Below are positions 41,024 through 53,000 of a DNA stretch of 64,000 nt, in pieces; position 1 is the first letter of the stretch; each line of letters starts with the position of its first letter. Source of the stretch: Amaranthus tricolor (Eukaryota > Streptophyta > Magnoliopsida > Caryophyllales > Amaranthaceae); assembly GCF_026212465.1 (NCBI RefSeq), contig NC_080049.1, positions 17,407,984 to 17,471,983 of the forward strand, read 5' to 3'. Under the pieces are notes generated by a model. It did no database searches, was not told the DNA's origin, and saw only the letters and a list, made by a program, of their open reading frames with translations. A program made the position numbers and the translations under genes.

Positions 41024-42315
41024 TGTAGAAATACTAATGGATGATCGAATGCAACAAGAGGGGGGGGTGAATTGTTGTGTAGTAGGTTTAAGATTTTTGC
41101 CTCTAATTTTTGCGGAATTATATTAAGTAAAGGACAAAAACTTAAACTTAAAAACGAAAAGAAAAATAATAAAGGAGACAAAGATTTTACGTGGAAACCT
41201 TCTTGGCCTAATAAGAAGGAAAAACCACGACCCCCAGGGATTTCAAAATTCTCACTATGTTAAGGCAATCAATTACAATTACACATAACAATGTTTTGCT
41301 TCACTTGAAGCTTCTCAATTCTCTAAACGCTTTACTCAAAGCTTCTCTACTTAGGCCTACTTCTCTTCTCTTCTCTTCTCTTCTCTTCTCTCCTTCTCTT
41401 TCTCTTTTCTCGATTCTATTCTCTATTCCCTTAGACTTCCCATAAGTCTAATTACAACAAAACACTTAAAATACCCTTTACAAGGCCAATTCTCATAAAG
41501 ATCAAAATGAAATTGTTGCTTAAGAAAAATATTATAAATTAATTGGCATTTAAAACTTAGAATATTTTTCTCAATTAATTCTCCCTTAGATGGACACTCT
41601 CAATGCAACATTCATTCATTCATCCATCCATCCATGCATACTGAACCGTAATTTCCCTCTTTTATAAGGGGAACAGCAAGTAGTGCACTTAGCCCATGTT
41701 CTCCACGAGTTGCACATATCCCACGTTCTCCATAACTTACTTGCTCCCAAAGAAAATGGAAAGTTAGTTAAAGGTAGGAGTGGAATGTAACTGCTGTACA
41801 CATGCACGGTTAAAACATCATGGGTTAAGGAAGATCCTATTTTATAGGAGACCAATTCAAAGAAGAGAACAAGTCTCTTGAATTCCGAGTTTATAGGAGA
41901 TAAACAAGAAGTTGATTTTCTCCATGTTTTTAGGCGAATTAAAATCATTTTGCCAATTAATAAATAAATTTAAATAAGCAACTAATTAAATTTTAACCTT
42001 TTACATTAACTAAAAACAGAAAATATAATTTTCGTAACTTCCAGTCAATGTCTTCTTCGGACCTGTATCGTGAGGAACAGCACACTGTCTCCATCTACAA
42101 CATTCGTCAGAACTTCAACTCTAGGAACAGTAAACTGTCTTCAAGAGCAATTTCCCAACTTCTTGGATATTTGAGACATGTACTTCTTTCACGAATCAAG
42201 TCATAGGCTTCATCAACGATTCACATTAAATCGGATATATACCTACAAAACAATCTCTAAAATATGTTTGTTTATTTAAAAGTAAAGTCATCATCAAAAC
42301 CTTAAGAGGCCAACA
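41024..42315 (-). repeat. 5' LTR of the SIRE-type element (1292 bp)
   Basis: Pairs with 31604-32884. It has two more TTCTC units than the other LTR (near 41360-41390) and one more A near 41470. The right flank GATGC is the target duplication. Confidence 0.97.
41659..41666 (-). promoter_or_regulatory. TATA box of the SIRE-type LTR
   Basis: The minus strand reads CTTATAAAAGAGG, a good plant TATA box about 650 bases into the 5' LTR. Confidence 0.6.
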
Positions 42316-42454
42316 GATGCCCTACCCATTTCTTATCTCTCTCATACTCTATTGCTCCACCACCCCTATTTGTCACCCATCTATAGCCTACCTATTTCAC
42401 ACATAGGGTGGTGGAGAAATCATGAAGCTACCACCCACCACTTGTCCTCCCTCC

Positions 42455-42462
42455 TATAAATA
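42455..42462 (+). promoter_or_regulatory. TATA box of the Athila/Tat-type solo LTR
   Basis: TATAAATA in the context CTCCTATAAATAGAG, followed by a purine then pyrimidine-rich leader. It sits in the right-hand part of the solo LTR and sets its orientation as plus. Confidence 0.6.
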
Positions 42463-43600
42463 GAGAAGAAGAAGGCTCAAGCAAATCATCCAATCCTTCT
42501 ACTACTCATTTTTCTGTTCTTCAAGCTTTCTTTGGTATTTGTTAGTTTTAAACTTCCTTATGTACTTTCCATGATTATGGTCTTGTATTCTTAATTGCAT
42601 TTTTCTACTCAAACACTTATAAGATAGTTCAAGATTTTGATTTATCATTGAAGATCATTTGATACATTAATGTAATTGAGATTAAGTTAATTCTATTGAA
42701 GCATTTCATTAAGCATTTGAATTGCAATTGAAGCTTTACGGAGTTTATCATTGGTATTCATTAATTCTTCATTTGGTTTTCTTCCTTGGATTAAATTCCA
42801 AGCTAGTAATTCCTATTCTCTACATTTTATTGCTTTTGATTTTGTTGTTATTTATCATGAATTCAATGTCTTTAGTTATGTTCAATTTCAATATGAGTGA
42901 GTAGTTCAATTTGGCTTAGGCTAGGTATTATCACCATGTATGTAGTCTAAATTTGCTTTCTTTAACTTTGGCTTGGTTGTGTTGTTTATGGTTTGAGATG
43001 GATTTTGCTATTATTGTAGTGTCATTGGATTGAGGGCGAGAGTCGATTTCTAATGATAGTCTATGCTTAAAAATTGAATTATCTCCATGAGAATAGGTAT
43101 ATGTTTTGATTGGAAATGATTAATGCGTGCTCCATGTCTCAAAATATGCTTAGCTCCATGAGAATAGGTAGTTGAGTATGTTTTAGGAAGCTTTTGTTGC
43201 TCGAGAGAGAACATTAGTATCCAAGATGCGTTCTTCCCCATAACCCATATCTGTGACCTTAGGTTGAAGATTAGTAAACACTACTTTAGTGAAAAAGCCT
43301 AGCCTCTACCTCTTCATAATCATATTACCTTTTGATGTGTTTGTATTGCTTGTGATCTTATGTTCTTGGTTAATTAGCTTCTTTACTTGTTTTATACTTT
43401 GTTTTAGCTTAAGTCTTTATTTGCTTGTTTTAGTTAATTACACCAACAAACATCTATATATACATTGTTGAACCAACTAATTGATTGAGAATCCCTTGAT
43501 CTACACCCCATTCCCTGTGGATTCGACCCGTACTTGCCGACGTACTACGCTACACCGTGCACTTGCGGTATTACTATTGAAGGACGTAAAGTCCCGATCA

Positions 43601-44093
43601 GCACCCACAACAAATTGGACCGTTTGAGCGCAAACACAAACACATTTTAAATGTTAGGCGAAGTGTAAGATTCCAAGCTAATTTGCCTATTTATATTTAG
43701 GGGGAATGTGTTCTTGCCGCAGCTCATCCTATTAATCGTACCCCCACTCATCTCATACATAATAAAACACCATTTGAAATTCTTTCTAATAAACCACCCT
43801 TATTTGTAGCCATCTGTACTTTTTAACATTTGTGTTTTGCCCACAATCAACAAACCCATTGGAATAAATTTGCTATTAAGAGCCAAAAATGTGTCTTTGT
43901 GGGATATTTGTTTGGCAAAAAGGATTGGAGATTGTACGATCTTGATATTATGGATTTTTTGTTTCTCGATATGCGAAGTTTTTCGAGGATGTTTTTCCTT
44001 TTGGTTGCTCGGATGATGTGAATTTTAATTCGGAGAATCTCACTAGTCAAGAAAACATTCATTTTGATTTTGCGGGCTATGTCTTGGGTAATG
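43601..44093 (+). pseudogene. Ty1/copia integrase C-terminal half (part 2 of split element)
   Basis: Continues the integrase cut at 28479: FERKHKHILNV, FQANLPIYIWGECVLAAAHPINRTPT, then CFAHNQQTHWNKFA, SQKCVFVGYLFGKKDWRLYDLD and a variable tail (DVNFNSENLTSQ). The first five bases are the target duplication of the Athila/Tat-type LTR. Stops and a frameshift near 44015 are present. It is cut on the right by another LTR-like insertion. Confidence 0.85.
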
Positions 44094-46638
44094 GTGTGTG
44101 GTTACCGCCTCGAATTATGAACACAAACACTAACTGGAATCTAGTATTAATCAAGCGGAAGCTTAATTTTGCCAACACCATTAAGGGGTTACTTAAAGGT
44201 GAAACCAATGCAATACAACAAAAGTCTTAACTGTCCAAAATAAAGGAAAATTACAACCAAATCGAAATAAGTCCAAAGTTCAAATTACATCCTTAAAATA
44301 GTCTAAATCTAAACAACTAACTAATAGTCTCTCAATTACAATAAAGAGATCTAAAGAAAAGGGGAGTCATACTCCAACTCGGGTTCATCTTCCGCTCGCA
44401 TATCCATTCTTCGTCGAGGTGCCATAGGAGTTTACTCTAAAAGCAAAACCATTGGAAAAACATACAAAGCATAGTATCAGCAAAAAGGCTGAGTATAAAC
44501 ACACTAGTGTCCGTCAAAGAAGTTATTAAAACCTATTTGATTTGAGTAAATTCATTTTGAAATATGCATTTTCATTTGATAAATCATATTATCATTCAAA
44601 CCCAGTTCTATAGTCATTTCAAATTCTCATTTTTCATCATAAATCATAAAATCTCAATGGATCCAAATCAATTTTAAACTCATATATAAGTTTGCATGGG
44701 TACTCTATGAGTCATCCAGTGACTCGTTTGGTAGTTGGTCTACCATCCGTGACATGTCCGGCAAGTGTAACACAATGGTATTGTGAACAATACGCGCGCA
44801 GCATTGGTGAGCCATTTAATCATGCACACAACATTTGTTGTGGCATATGTACCTGCCATTTAGGCTAAAACATTTTAGTATGTAATATATATCTTGTAAT
44901 TTCAATAGCAATTGAAAAGTCAAAAATACCAACTTTTTCCATATGATAAACATCTTTTATTTGCAACACAGCAAAACATACTTTATTTGCGACTTAGTAA
45001 AATCAAATCATAATATTTCCCACATGGGTAAACATGCTTAGCATAATTATATCATTAAACATAACCTTTGTATTATATTGGGGCATCACTAGCATAACAA
45101 AAATGCATCGTAACAAAAAGTGATTAAAGTTCAATACGATTTTTCAAGGGAACCACTAAAATGTTTCGTTTCAATCCTTCTTAAAGTAAATATAACTTAA
45201 AAGAGTTTTGAAATTCATTCCAAACAACTAGAATATAATTCATAAGTCTATAAAATCATTATGACAGAAGATTTCATAAAACATTATTTTCTTAAATACG
45301 AGATAGTTTTGCCGGTAATAAAATCGATAATTGACTTACAAAATACATATTAATTCTCCAACAAGGCCCAAATTAATCAAGTCATTATAATAGCTTATTT
45401 AAAATGAATTTAAGGTTGTCCCATCAAATTATAATTTGATATGCAAATTTATAACAATCTTACGATTATTTTCGATAGTTCAGGTCATCATCATCATCAT
45501 CGTAGCCAATATATCTTACTCATAGAAAACTAAAGCTAGGGTCTGGGGAGGGAAAGACGGTAGCAACTCATACTCAAAAAGGAGAGCGCGGCCAAAGGAG
45601 TCCCCCGGCTCGAGGAAGATAAAAAGACGTAATAACACGTAAAAGATAACTTAAAAGCCTATAAAATTATACCAAAGTTCCATAAGTAATATAACATGTT
45701 TATTAGTCCATTCAAACTTATAAAAGTCATGTATGATGTTTTATTATTTTGTATAGACATCGTATCGATAAATAGAATAAAATAGATTTAAAATTATTTG
45801 AGTCCGAATAAAATATTATAAAACTTCTATGATATTCTAGAAGCTATTTTAAGGGGTATAAAATTTTAAATAACCATTAAAAATAATGTGGGGTATTTTT
45901 AATAATTAATATCGTTATTTTACCGATAAACCGATTAAAATTTATTTAAGTCCTTATATGGTCACGAAAATCTATATAAATATTTAAACATGTATCTAAT
46001 GTTTATACAAGTGTCTCATAAAACTTTCATGTCCAAAAGACGTCATTTAGTATTTATTTTATATTTTACCGTTTTCTAACTAACCGATTATTAATAACCG
46101 AGTAAAAATTATTAAGGTCCTTAAACGTCAAAAAAATCTTCCCAAACTTTTACCAATTTTATTTACTGTGCATATGTGTGATAAAAATTTCAAATCCATA
46201 TGTCTTTATTTGGTAATTATTTTATATTTTACTATTTTACAATTTACCGATAAACAATTTAACGATTACTAAAAAATCATGAAAAATTCCAAACTAAATA
46301 TATTCTGGCCAAATCTTGTTGGAGACATTATGATATGGTTTTATTAATTAGTTTTGATGATCAAAAGTTTATCTAATACCATGTTTTATAATAAGAGTAT
46401 TTAACACCTTAAAATCCATTAAAATATCAATTTAACGAATAAATTTCAACAAAGATATCCAAGAAATTTTCTTAACATATAGCTATTAGAAGTTTCCTTT
46501 AACATGAATTTCAAATATTTTCCAAGTCCATATAACCATTTCCATCAACTCATAAAATCAACATGCATGATGCCCACAATAATAATACATGTAATAAATC
46601 ATTCCATACTCAAAATTCTCATTTTGATATCATTTTTC
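44094..46638 (-). repeat. LTR-like insertion (gypsy type) in the copia pol, approximate ends
   Basis: Copia coding stops near 44094 and resumes near 46639, losing the RT start. The inserted 2.5 kb has the layout of the other gypsy LTRs here (GGCTGAGTATAAACACACTAG near 44490, a CCAGTGACTCG...CCATCCGTGAC block near 44715, then AT-rich DNA). Clear TG...CA ends and a target duplication were not found, so a deletion at the junction is likely. A SINE fragment lies inside. Confidence 0.45.
45485..45619 (-). mobile_element. tRNA-type SINE fragment with (GAT)n tail
   Basis: The minus strand reads CCTCGAGCCGGGGGACTCC, TTGGCCGCGCTCTCC, then GTCTTTCCCTCCCCAGACCC and ends in a short (GAT)n run at 45485-45502. 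This matches the body of TS/Au-like plant SINEs (CTTGAGCCGAGGGTCTCC...CCCTCCCCAGACCC). The 5' end is uncertain. Confidence 0.7.
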
Positions 46639-47560
46639 AAGATTTAAGAACTTTCCTTTGGTCTCAAGCAAGCTCCTTGTTGTTGGTTTGCAAAACTGGT
46701 AATGGCCTTAAAACAATATGGTTTTCTTCAATCCTTTTCGGATTACTCTCTCTTTAATTTTACTAAGACTAGTGTTCAAATTATGTCTTAGTATATGTTG
46801 ACGATCTTGTCTTTTCTGGTACTGATTTCGCTGTACTTAGCTCTTTCAAGAGTTATCTTATTGATTGCTTTAAGATGAAGAACTTAGGTCAAAGAAAGTA
46901 TTTTTTGGGCATTGAAGTGGCTCTTAGTTCTACAGGCTTGTTCTTATGTCAAAGAAAGTATACTCTTAATATTATTTCTGAGTTTGGATTGTTAGGCGCT
47001 AAACTGAGCGAGTTTCCTATGGAACAAAATCATAAACTTGGTTTGGCTACTGGGGAATTTCTTGCATATCTAGAATATTATCGTACACTTGTCGCCCCAT
47101 TGATATATCTTGCTGTTAACCATCTTGATTTAACATATTCAGTTTATATTTTGTCTCAGTTTATGCATGCACCTCGCATTGAACATTGAGATGCGACTCT
47201 TTGTGTTGTTCATTATTTGAAATACACTCTGCCCAAGGTATCCTACTATTTGCTGATTGTGATGAACTCTACAAGCTTGGTGTGACTCCATTTGGGTCGC
47301 TTGTCCAATTACTAGGCGCTCTATTATTAGTTGGCTTATTTTTCTTGGTCAATCTCACATCTCTTGGAAATAAAGAAAGCAACTGCATCACGATCTTCTG
47401 TTGAGACCGAGTACAGGGCAATGGCCTCAATTACTTATGAGTTGAAATGGCTTAAAGCTTTGTAGTTGAGTTTGGGTGTTCATCATACAAAGGCAATCTC
47501 GTTGTTTTGTGACAGTGGGTATTGGGATATATTGGAAGCCATATTAGGTAGTTTCCTAAA
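46639..47560 (+). pseudogene. Ty1/copia RT second half and RNase H (part 3 of split element)
   Basis: With frame changes and stops, the plus strand carries [13 protein letters not shown], the decayed YxDD region near 46795, MKNLGQRKYFLGIEVA, YTLNIISEFGLLGAK, YRTLVAPLIYLAVNHLDLTYSV and then RNase H with SSVETEYRAMASITYELKWL and SLFCDSG. It completes the element whose earlier parts lie at 27464 and 43601. No 3' LTR was recognised to the right. Confidence 0.85.
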
Positions 47561-47976
47561 ATTGATGAATTGTATTTCTATATAATGTTTGGCCATTGAC
47601 CTAATAAAGCAAGTCAAATTTATGCATTTCATGAATTCTCTCATTACCCGCTAAATGAGAGTGAGGATATCTTAAACTTGGAAAACACAGGCAAGAATGC
47701 AGGACTTGACCATTTTACATCACCCTCACCCCTTGAAAATTGTAAATAGTAGTTTCCAACATTCTGAAACACGATGTCTTCTACCACAAAATTCAGCTAA
47801 AACAATAAATTTCCAAAGCATATTTTCAACCTCCTCCCATCCCTTCACCCAAAAAAAATCCCAACATATCCCTAAGTCCGACTGATATACCAAAAATAAA
47901 TTCTTTGTGCAAAATGTAGTCCTCAAGTAGCAATTAGCAAACCAATTAATCATAGCCTTAAGGCCCAAATATAATA

Positions 47977-48210
47977 CTCCCTCATATCTACTTCAAGTGT
48001 CTCATTTGCTTTTGCACGCATGTTAATGCACTAATTCAATCCTTAAAATTTTTAATTGTTCATAAAAACTATAAAAAGTTAATATTAATAAAAATTACAT
48101 TAAGACGAATCAAACAAGATCCAACTTGACTAGATTAAGAATAAAATAGAAAGAGTGATAGTGCAAAGTCCCAAATGGGACACTTGAAGTGGATAGGAGG
48201 GAGACGGGAG
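47977..48210. mobile_element. Stowaway MITE
   Basis: The ends CTCCCTCATATCTACTTC and (reverse complement) CTCCCGTCTCCCTCC show Stowaway-type terminal repeats, flanked by TA (47975-47976 and 48211-48212). CTTCAAGTGTCTCATTT and AAATGGGACACTTGAAG pair across its 234 bp. Confidence 0.82.
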
Positions 48211-48212
48211 TA

Positions 48213-48453
48213 CATAAAAAGAAAAATAGGTGGAAAAATTTCCCGTTGCAGATTTTGCTCATCCACTAAATCTCAATAAGAATTTGATAGTACTCAATGA
48301 ACTTAAGTTCATATATCCCTCATCCAGAAAGTATCAATTGATGAAAGTGTATAGCCGATGCACAATTAACTCATATATTTGAGATACAAATGCACTCATT
48401 GGTTCACCATTATTTAACTAAGATGACACAAAAATTTGTCAGAAACACTTAAG
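48213..48453. other. unassigned stretch next to gene fragments
   Basis: No coding region or repeat could be supported. Confidence 0.35.
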
Positions 48454-48727
48454 CTATTGAGTAGTATCCTCAGAGAACCTAGCGTCAAACGGAGTAGAAG
48501 GGTTTAGGTGTGAAGATCCACCGTTGTTTCCAGAACCTTGCGGCAATTCAATCACAAGCCATCTCACTGCTTTACTCATTTGTACTAGCCTAACAGCACT
48601 TATGGGAGGAAGACTAGCAACAGGCTGGCCAGGCTTTCCAGCCACTGAACCAGTGGCCTCATCCACCAAGCACTCTGACCCTATTCTCTTCTTCACAGAC
48701 TCCACTATCTTATGCAGCCTTGACAGG
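48454..48727 (-). pseudogene. C-terminal exon fragment of a conserved plant protein, identity not certain
   Basis: From about 48727 down to the TGA/TAG-bounded end at 48454, the minus strand encodes about 90 residues beginning GYLSRLHKIVESVKKR, with LPPISAVRLVQMSKAVRWL in the middle and FDARFSEDTTQ at the end. The well-balanced composition and lack of stops suggest a genuine, recently captured or duplicated exon of a host gene. It reminded me of a plant cytoskeletal or augmin-type protein C-terminus, but I cannot confirm that. Residues upstream of 48727 in the same frame are antisense to the ankyrin fragment and are not coding. Confidence 0.5.
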
Positions 48728-48880
48728 TAACCTTGAAGTGGTTGAGTACATGATGCAGGACAAGGAATTCGAGGATTGTGCATACGAAATTGATACGGAA
48801 GGCTCCTTAGCAATTCACAAGGCAGCAAGTGGAGGAAATATAGAGGTCATCAATGTACTAGGCAAAGCGAAGCAATTGCT
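48728..48880 (+). pseudogene. ankyrin-repeat fragment
   Basis: The plus strand encodes GNLEVVEYMMQDKEF, then YEIDTEGSLAIHKAASGGNIEVINVL, split over positions 48728-48868. The A-x-x-G-N-x-E-V-x-x-x-L and G-x-L-A-I-H-x-A-A-x-x-G patterns are ankyrin repeats of the plant ACD6-like membrane ankyrin type. It starts directly against the minus-strand fragment and stops without a start codon, transmembrane part or further repeats. Confidence 0.65.
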
Positions 48881-49400
48881 AAATAGTAGCATTATATTAA
48901 ACATGTACCATATTGTTATTCTGGAGTCCTAAAGCTTTTCTAGAATATCAAAGTCTGCAATATTTGTAAACCCAGAAATGCCTATTGATAATAACTTAGC
49001 ACACTATATACTACACCATTAATTGTGGAGTCCTAAAGCGCAAGGTCAGCTTAGAGGTTGATATCAATTAGGTGTCCGGCAAATGAATAAACAATCAAAG
49101 GAAGCAAGCAAATGAATCTGTAATCTCAGTTCCACAGTCTCGACACTAGTAACAATAAAAGGAAGGAAGCAAATGAATCTGTAAACTCGATTTTTTGTTT
49201 CCCAAAACGAACAAAAACAAATGAATCTGCAAATGAATGAACAAGCAAATGAATCAAAGGCGTGAATGTTCTGGAATGAACAAGTGAACACGGTGAGCAG
49301 AAAATGAATCTTTAAACTCCATTTTAATTGAATGAACAAGTGAACAAGCAAATGAATAAATACCATACCAGGGAGCAGCAAACGAATGATGGGCTTGAAT
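48881..49400. repeat. degenerate AATGAATC/GAACAAGC repeats and a TGGAGTCCTAAAGC duplication
   Basis: TGGAGTCCTAAAGC occurs at about 48919 and 49025. From 49070 to 49390, AAATGAATCTG and GAATGAACAAG recur many times with irregular spacing. The same words resume after the copia element at 54680-54790, showing that the element inserted into this repeat. Confidence 0.6.
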
Positions 49401-50090
49401 TGTTAAGTATATGTCTTGAGTCTTGGCTATCATATGGGCATGGTTATAGCTTCATGTGGGAAGCTTTGGTATGGCCCTTTTGAAGAAGAGAACGAAGGTT
49501 GGTTTTGTGTATGTGCAGAAGAGGACAACCGAGTCGGCTGTACCTCGGGACTCGGCTGGAGTCAGAAGGCAGCTATTTGTGGCAGGTTATTAAGCCGACT
49601 CGGCTTTCATGACTGATCACCATGAAGCTGAGTCGGTTGCAAGTCCTGATGGGCGTTTAGTTTCGTTGCTTTGTTTTACCCTTTTGTCATTGTAAGTATT
49701 AGTGGGTATGTATTATAAATACCCATAATACACTAGTTTAGAAGAGCCAATCTTTGATTATTATTCTCTCTCTAAAAGTGTGATCCACACTTATTCCTCT
49801 CTTCTTCTTTCTCCAACCCTCTTTGAATAACCATTGTAAACCTCTAGAAAGCTTCAAGAAGCTGGTTTATACATCAATGAAAGCACCTAGACTAGGGAGG
49901 ATGTAGCCCACATTGGGTGAACATCGTTACTCGTATGTTGTTTATTTTTTATGTTTGATTCTTGTAATACTCATTTCAGAATATAGGTTTTCAAATCTTG
50001 TTTTTCCCCAAACCAATTGGGAATCTAATCATTGGTCCTAGGTGCATTAATATGTGTTCTAATTTAGTTAGGACACTTAGTCTCTTGGTG
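49401..50090 (+). repeat. 5' LTR of the old copia element
   Basis: Begins TGTTAAGTATATGTC. It contains palindromic CCGAGTCGGCTG and AGCCGACTCGGCTTTC words, a TATAAATACCC promoter box near 49712, and ends near GACACTTAGTCTCTT. The primer site just inside is not clear; TTGGTATTTGGG near 50110 may be its decayed form. Confidence 0.85.
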
Positions 50091-53000
50091 ATTATTTTTG
50101 AGTTCTTGATTGGTATTTGGGTTGAAAATGACATCCATGGAGTTTGGATATTTATGTTGATGATTGGAAACTGAAATTGACTTGTGGCAAGTCAAAATTG
50201 AAGGCATTACTCATGAAATGGAGTGGTTTATGTTTTGGATGTGATTCCCAAGATGCTAAATGGGATGTTAATTGCAAGATGATGGAGTTTGAATTCAAAG
50301 TGATATTATGCAAATCAAATTGTGCCTCTCAAACGGAGTTTTGAGAAATGTGGTGAGTGAAGGTAATTCACTTAATGTTATTTAGTTATTGTTGCACTTT
50401 TTGATGGTCTTGCATTATGTTGATTTGATTCTTGATGTTGAAGGTTTTGATCTTGATGATGTTGTGTTCTTTATCACCCCTTTATATCTTTTCTTGATAA
50501 ATTGCTCTATGGTAGAGAATTTATAATATGATGACATGAAAAATGTAATAAAAACAATAAGTTTTTGATTGATATATATATATTTTTTGTCATCTTGATC
50601 ACATGTATGGATGTGGTTTGTTTTTGGATGGGTTGAATGAATGATAGTAATTCTTGTGGTGATATCAAGAACCATGGTAAGTCAAAATCTAAGGGTCCTA
50701 ACAAGGTTTATAACAAGTTTATGGGACACATCAAGAAGGTTGTTGGATATGAAAGAGTGTGTTTTATTGAGGAGGATGATATGTTGAATACCACATCCAA
50801 TTGCATTAATTATCTATGTGATGATAATGTCAATGATAGTGAGTTTGAAGATACTCATGAGTACAAGGGATATGGAATTTGGAAGATAGATGGTAGAAAT
50901 TATGACTTTAAGATATTTGCTATATGTGAGTCTTTTGATATTGGGAGTGTTCGCATCAAAGTTCATGATGAGATTGTTTGTTATTAAGTGATGTAAGACA
51001 TTATCTGGGTCTTTGAAGATGAATCTTTTCTCTAGGTATATTTTTGGATTATGGATGGATGTCAGTGTAGTTGTGTAGGTGGAGTGATGAAGGTCGTCAA
51101 GGGCTCTCTTGGGTTGTTTAAGGGGAGCATGGTTGGAATTTGTATGTGTTACAAGATTTATGATTACCAACTTGACAAACCTCTCCATAATCACAATGTA
51201 GGATTACTCTATGTATACCAAAGTTTGAGTACTTTGGTCATGTAAGTGATCATGAGATGTTTGAATTGAGCAAGTTTGTATGTTTGACGGATGAAAGTTT
51301 GAAAGTTTTCTATTTTTGTGTAAGAAACGTGGTTTGAGCTTTATGGTCGATGTACATATCACAAAGGAATACTAGATTCTATGCATAAGGATATATGGGA
51401 TACATCCAAAATGTTCTTATAGAGTGATTGTGACTTCTTGCTCATTTTCATCGATGGTTTTTCTTGGAATTTTTGGTGTTACTTCATTAAGACAAGTGGT
51501 GATGGGAGTCTTCAAGTTTTTGGAAGACCATGATTGAGAGGAGGATAGATAGGAGCGTCAAGTCATACGGGACCAACAATGGGCTTGTGTTTGCTTGAGA
51601 AAGCAATTTTCAAATGTGCTCCAAAGATTGTTTTGTTAGGCATCATGTTTGTGTAGATAGGCTATATCTAAGTGGGATAGCTAAGAGGATGAACAAGGCA
51701 TTGTTTGATAAAAGCAAGTATAATATAATCAACCAAGTTAAGCTGGGTAATCGACTTTGACCAAAATGTTTCTTCACAGTATGTTACATGGTTAACCGTT
51801 TCTCTCCACATTGTTTTTACTTCAAGTCAAGTATGTTTTTAAATTCTGTTTGAGATCTTATATGCATGTTTGTATATGTGATTATCTAGAATGCATACAT
51901 GTGAGTGAAGGGATACCTTGAACCATAAGCTTGAAAATGCATGTTTCATGGGCTTTTATGTTGTGTTAGGGGTTTTTTGTTGTTGTATGAGATGTAAAGG
52001 AATTGTATGACTCTTAGAGATGTTATATATTATATCATCTATGGTTGCTCTTGTTTTTGGGTATTGTTATCACTAACAATGTCGGTTCAACATGAGATAC
52101 TTGTGAGAAGGTGGAGCCTCCAAAGAAGCTTTGGTAGCTTCGAGGGTTGAGAATGATATGGATCAACAAAAAAAAATTGAGAATGATACTTGTGTGGTGG
52201 TCCTAGTGGCAAGTGAATTTATGAAGAGGTACATAGAAAGATGTGTTTACGTGGTTTTTGCTCTCACGGTTGTAGGTGAAGTAATAGACATGGATGATTC
52301 CGGCTCATGCAAGAAAGTTTTGGCGATAAATGCAAGTTTGTAGCTTGGAGCCATGTGTGAAGATGAGATTTCTTGATAAGTTGTTTTTCTTGATCTATTG
52401 TGAAGGTACCAGATAAGCTTTTTGGATTGTTTTGGGTGCTTATAAGTCTTCAAGAAGAAGGAAGGATCATCAAAAGTTTTTTGCCCCGTCTTCAAAGATC
52501 GAGTAGTTGCAAAAGGTTGTTCTCAAATTGAAGGTTTTGGTTTTATGAGGAGTTTTCTTCCTTGGTGAGTTGTTCTTCAATTTAGAGTCCTACTAGTTCT
52601 TTGATGGTGATGGTGGACTTGGTACTCTCTATGTGATTTAGGGGTCTATATCTACATGAAGCAATCATATAGTTGGGATGATGGGTAAAGAAGATCATGT
52701 GTGTAGTTTGGAGAAGGTTCTTTAGGATTGTAGCGCTCTTCAAGTATTTTGGTAAAGAGGTTATTTGTTTACTTCTTTATGTTACATGGTTGTGCATAAA
52801 GATACTATGGTGGTTATGTCTACATGAAGGGTATATGTGCAGGTTTCTTGCTTTATCTCAAAAGATTGGTTGCATGAGGTATTTTTGCTTGAGGTGAAGG
52901 CTTTGACAAAGCTGTTTTCGAAGTCGTTCGATATGAAAATCTTGGTGTAATGATCAAAGATTTGTGGCCACTTACAAAGCAAAATTTTCAACGTTCCATG

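Larger units (their letters stand above)
31604..42315 (-). mobile_element. SIRE-lineage Ty1/copia retrotransposon, 10.7 kb, young but with broken gag-pol
   Basis: A complete element on the minus strand: 5' LTR 41024-42315, primer site 41009-41021, gag, protease, integrase, RT, RNase H, an extra frame, polypurine tract and 3' LTR 31604-32884. The target duplication GATGC is perfect (31599-31603 and 42316-42320). Protease-IN-RT order makes it copia. A long Gag with two zinc knuckles, length above 10 kb and an extra frame after pol point to the SIRE/Maximus lineage. The LTRs differ by three substitutions and two indels (a 10-bp TTCTC repeat difference and one A). Gag-pol contains one frameshift and four in-frame stops, so it must have relied on proteins from relatives. 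Confidence 0.95.

Noticed and set aside
50637..50987. 116-codon frame inside the old copia element as a host gene
   Set aside because: It lies in the gag position of a decayed retrotransposon and shows no recognised domain.
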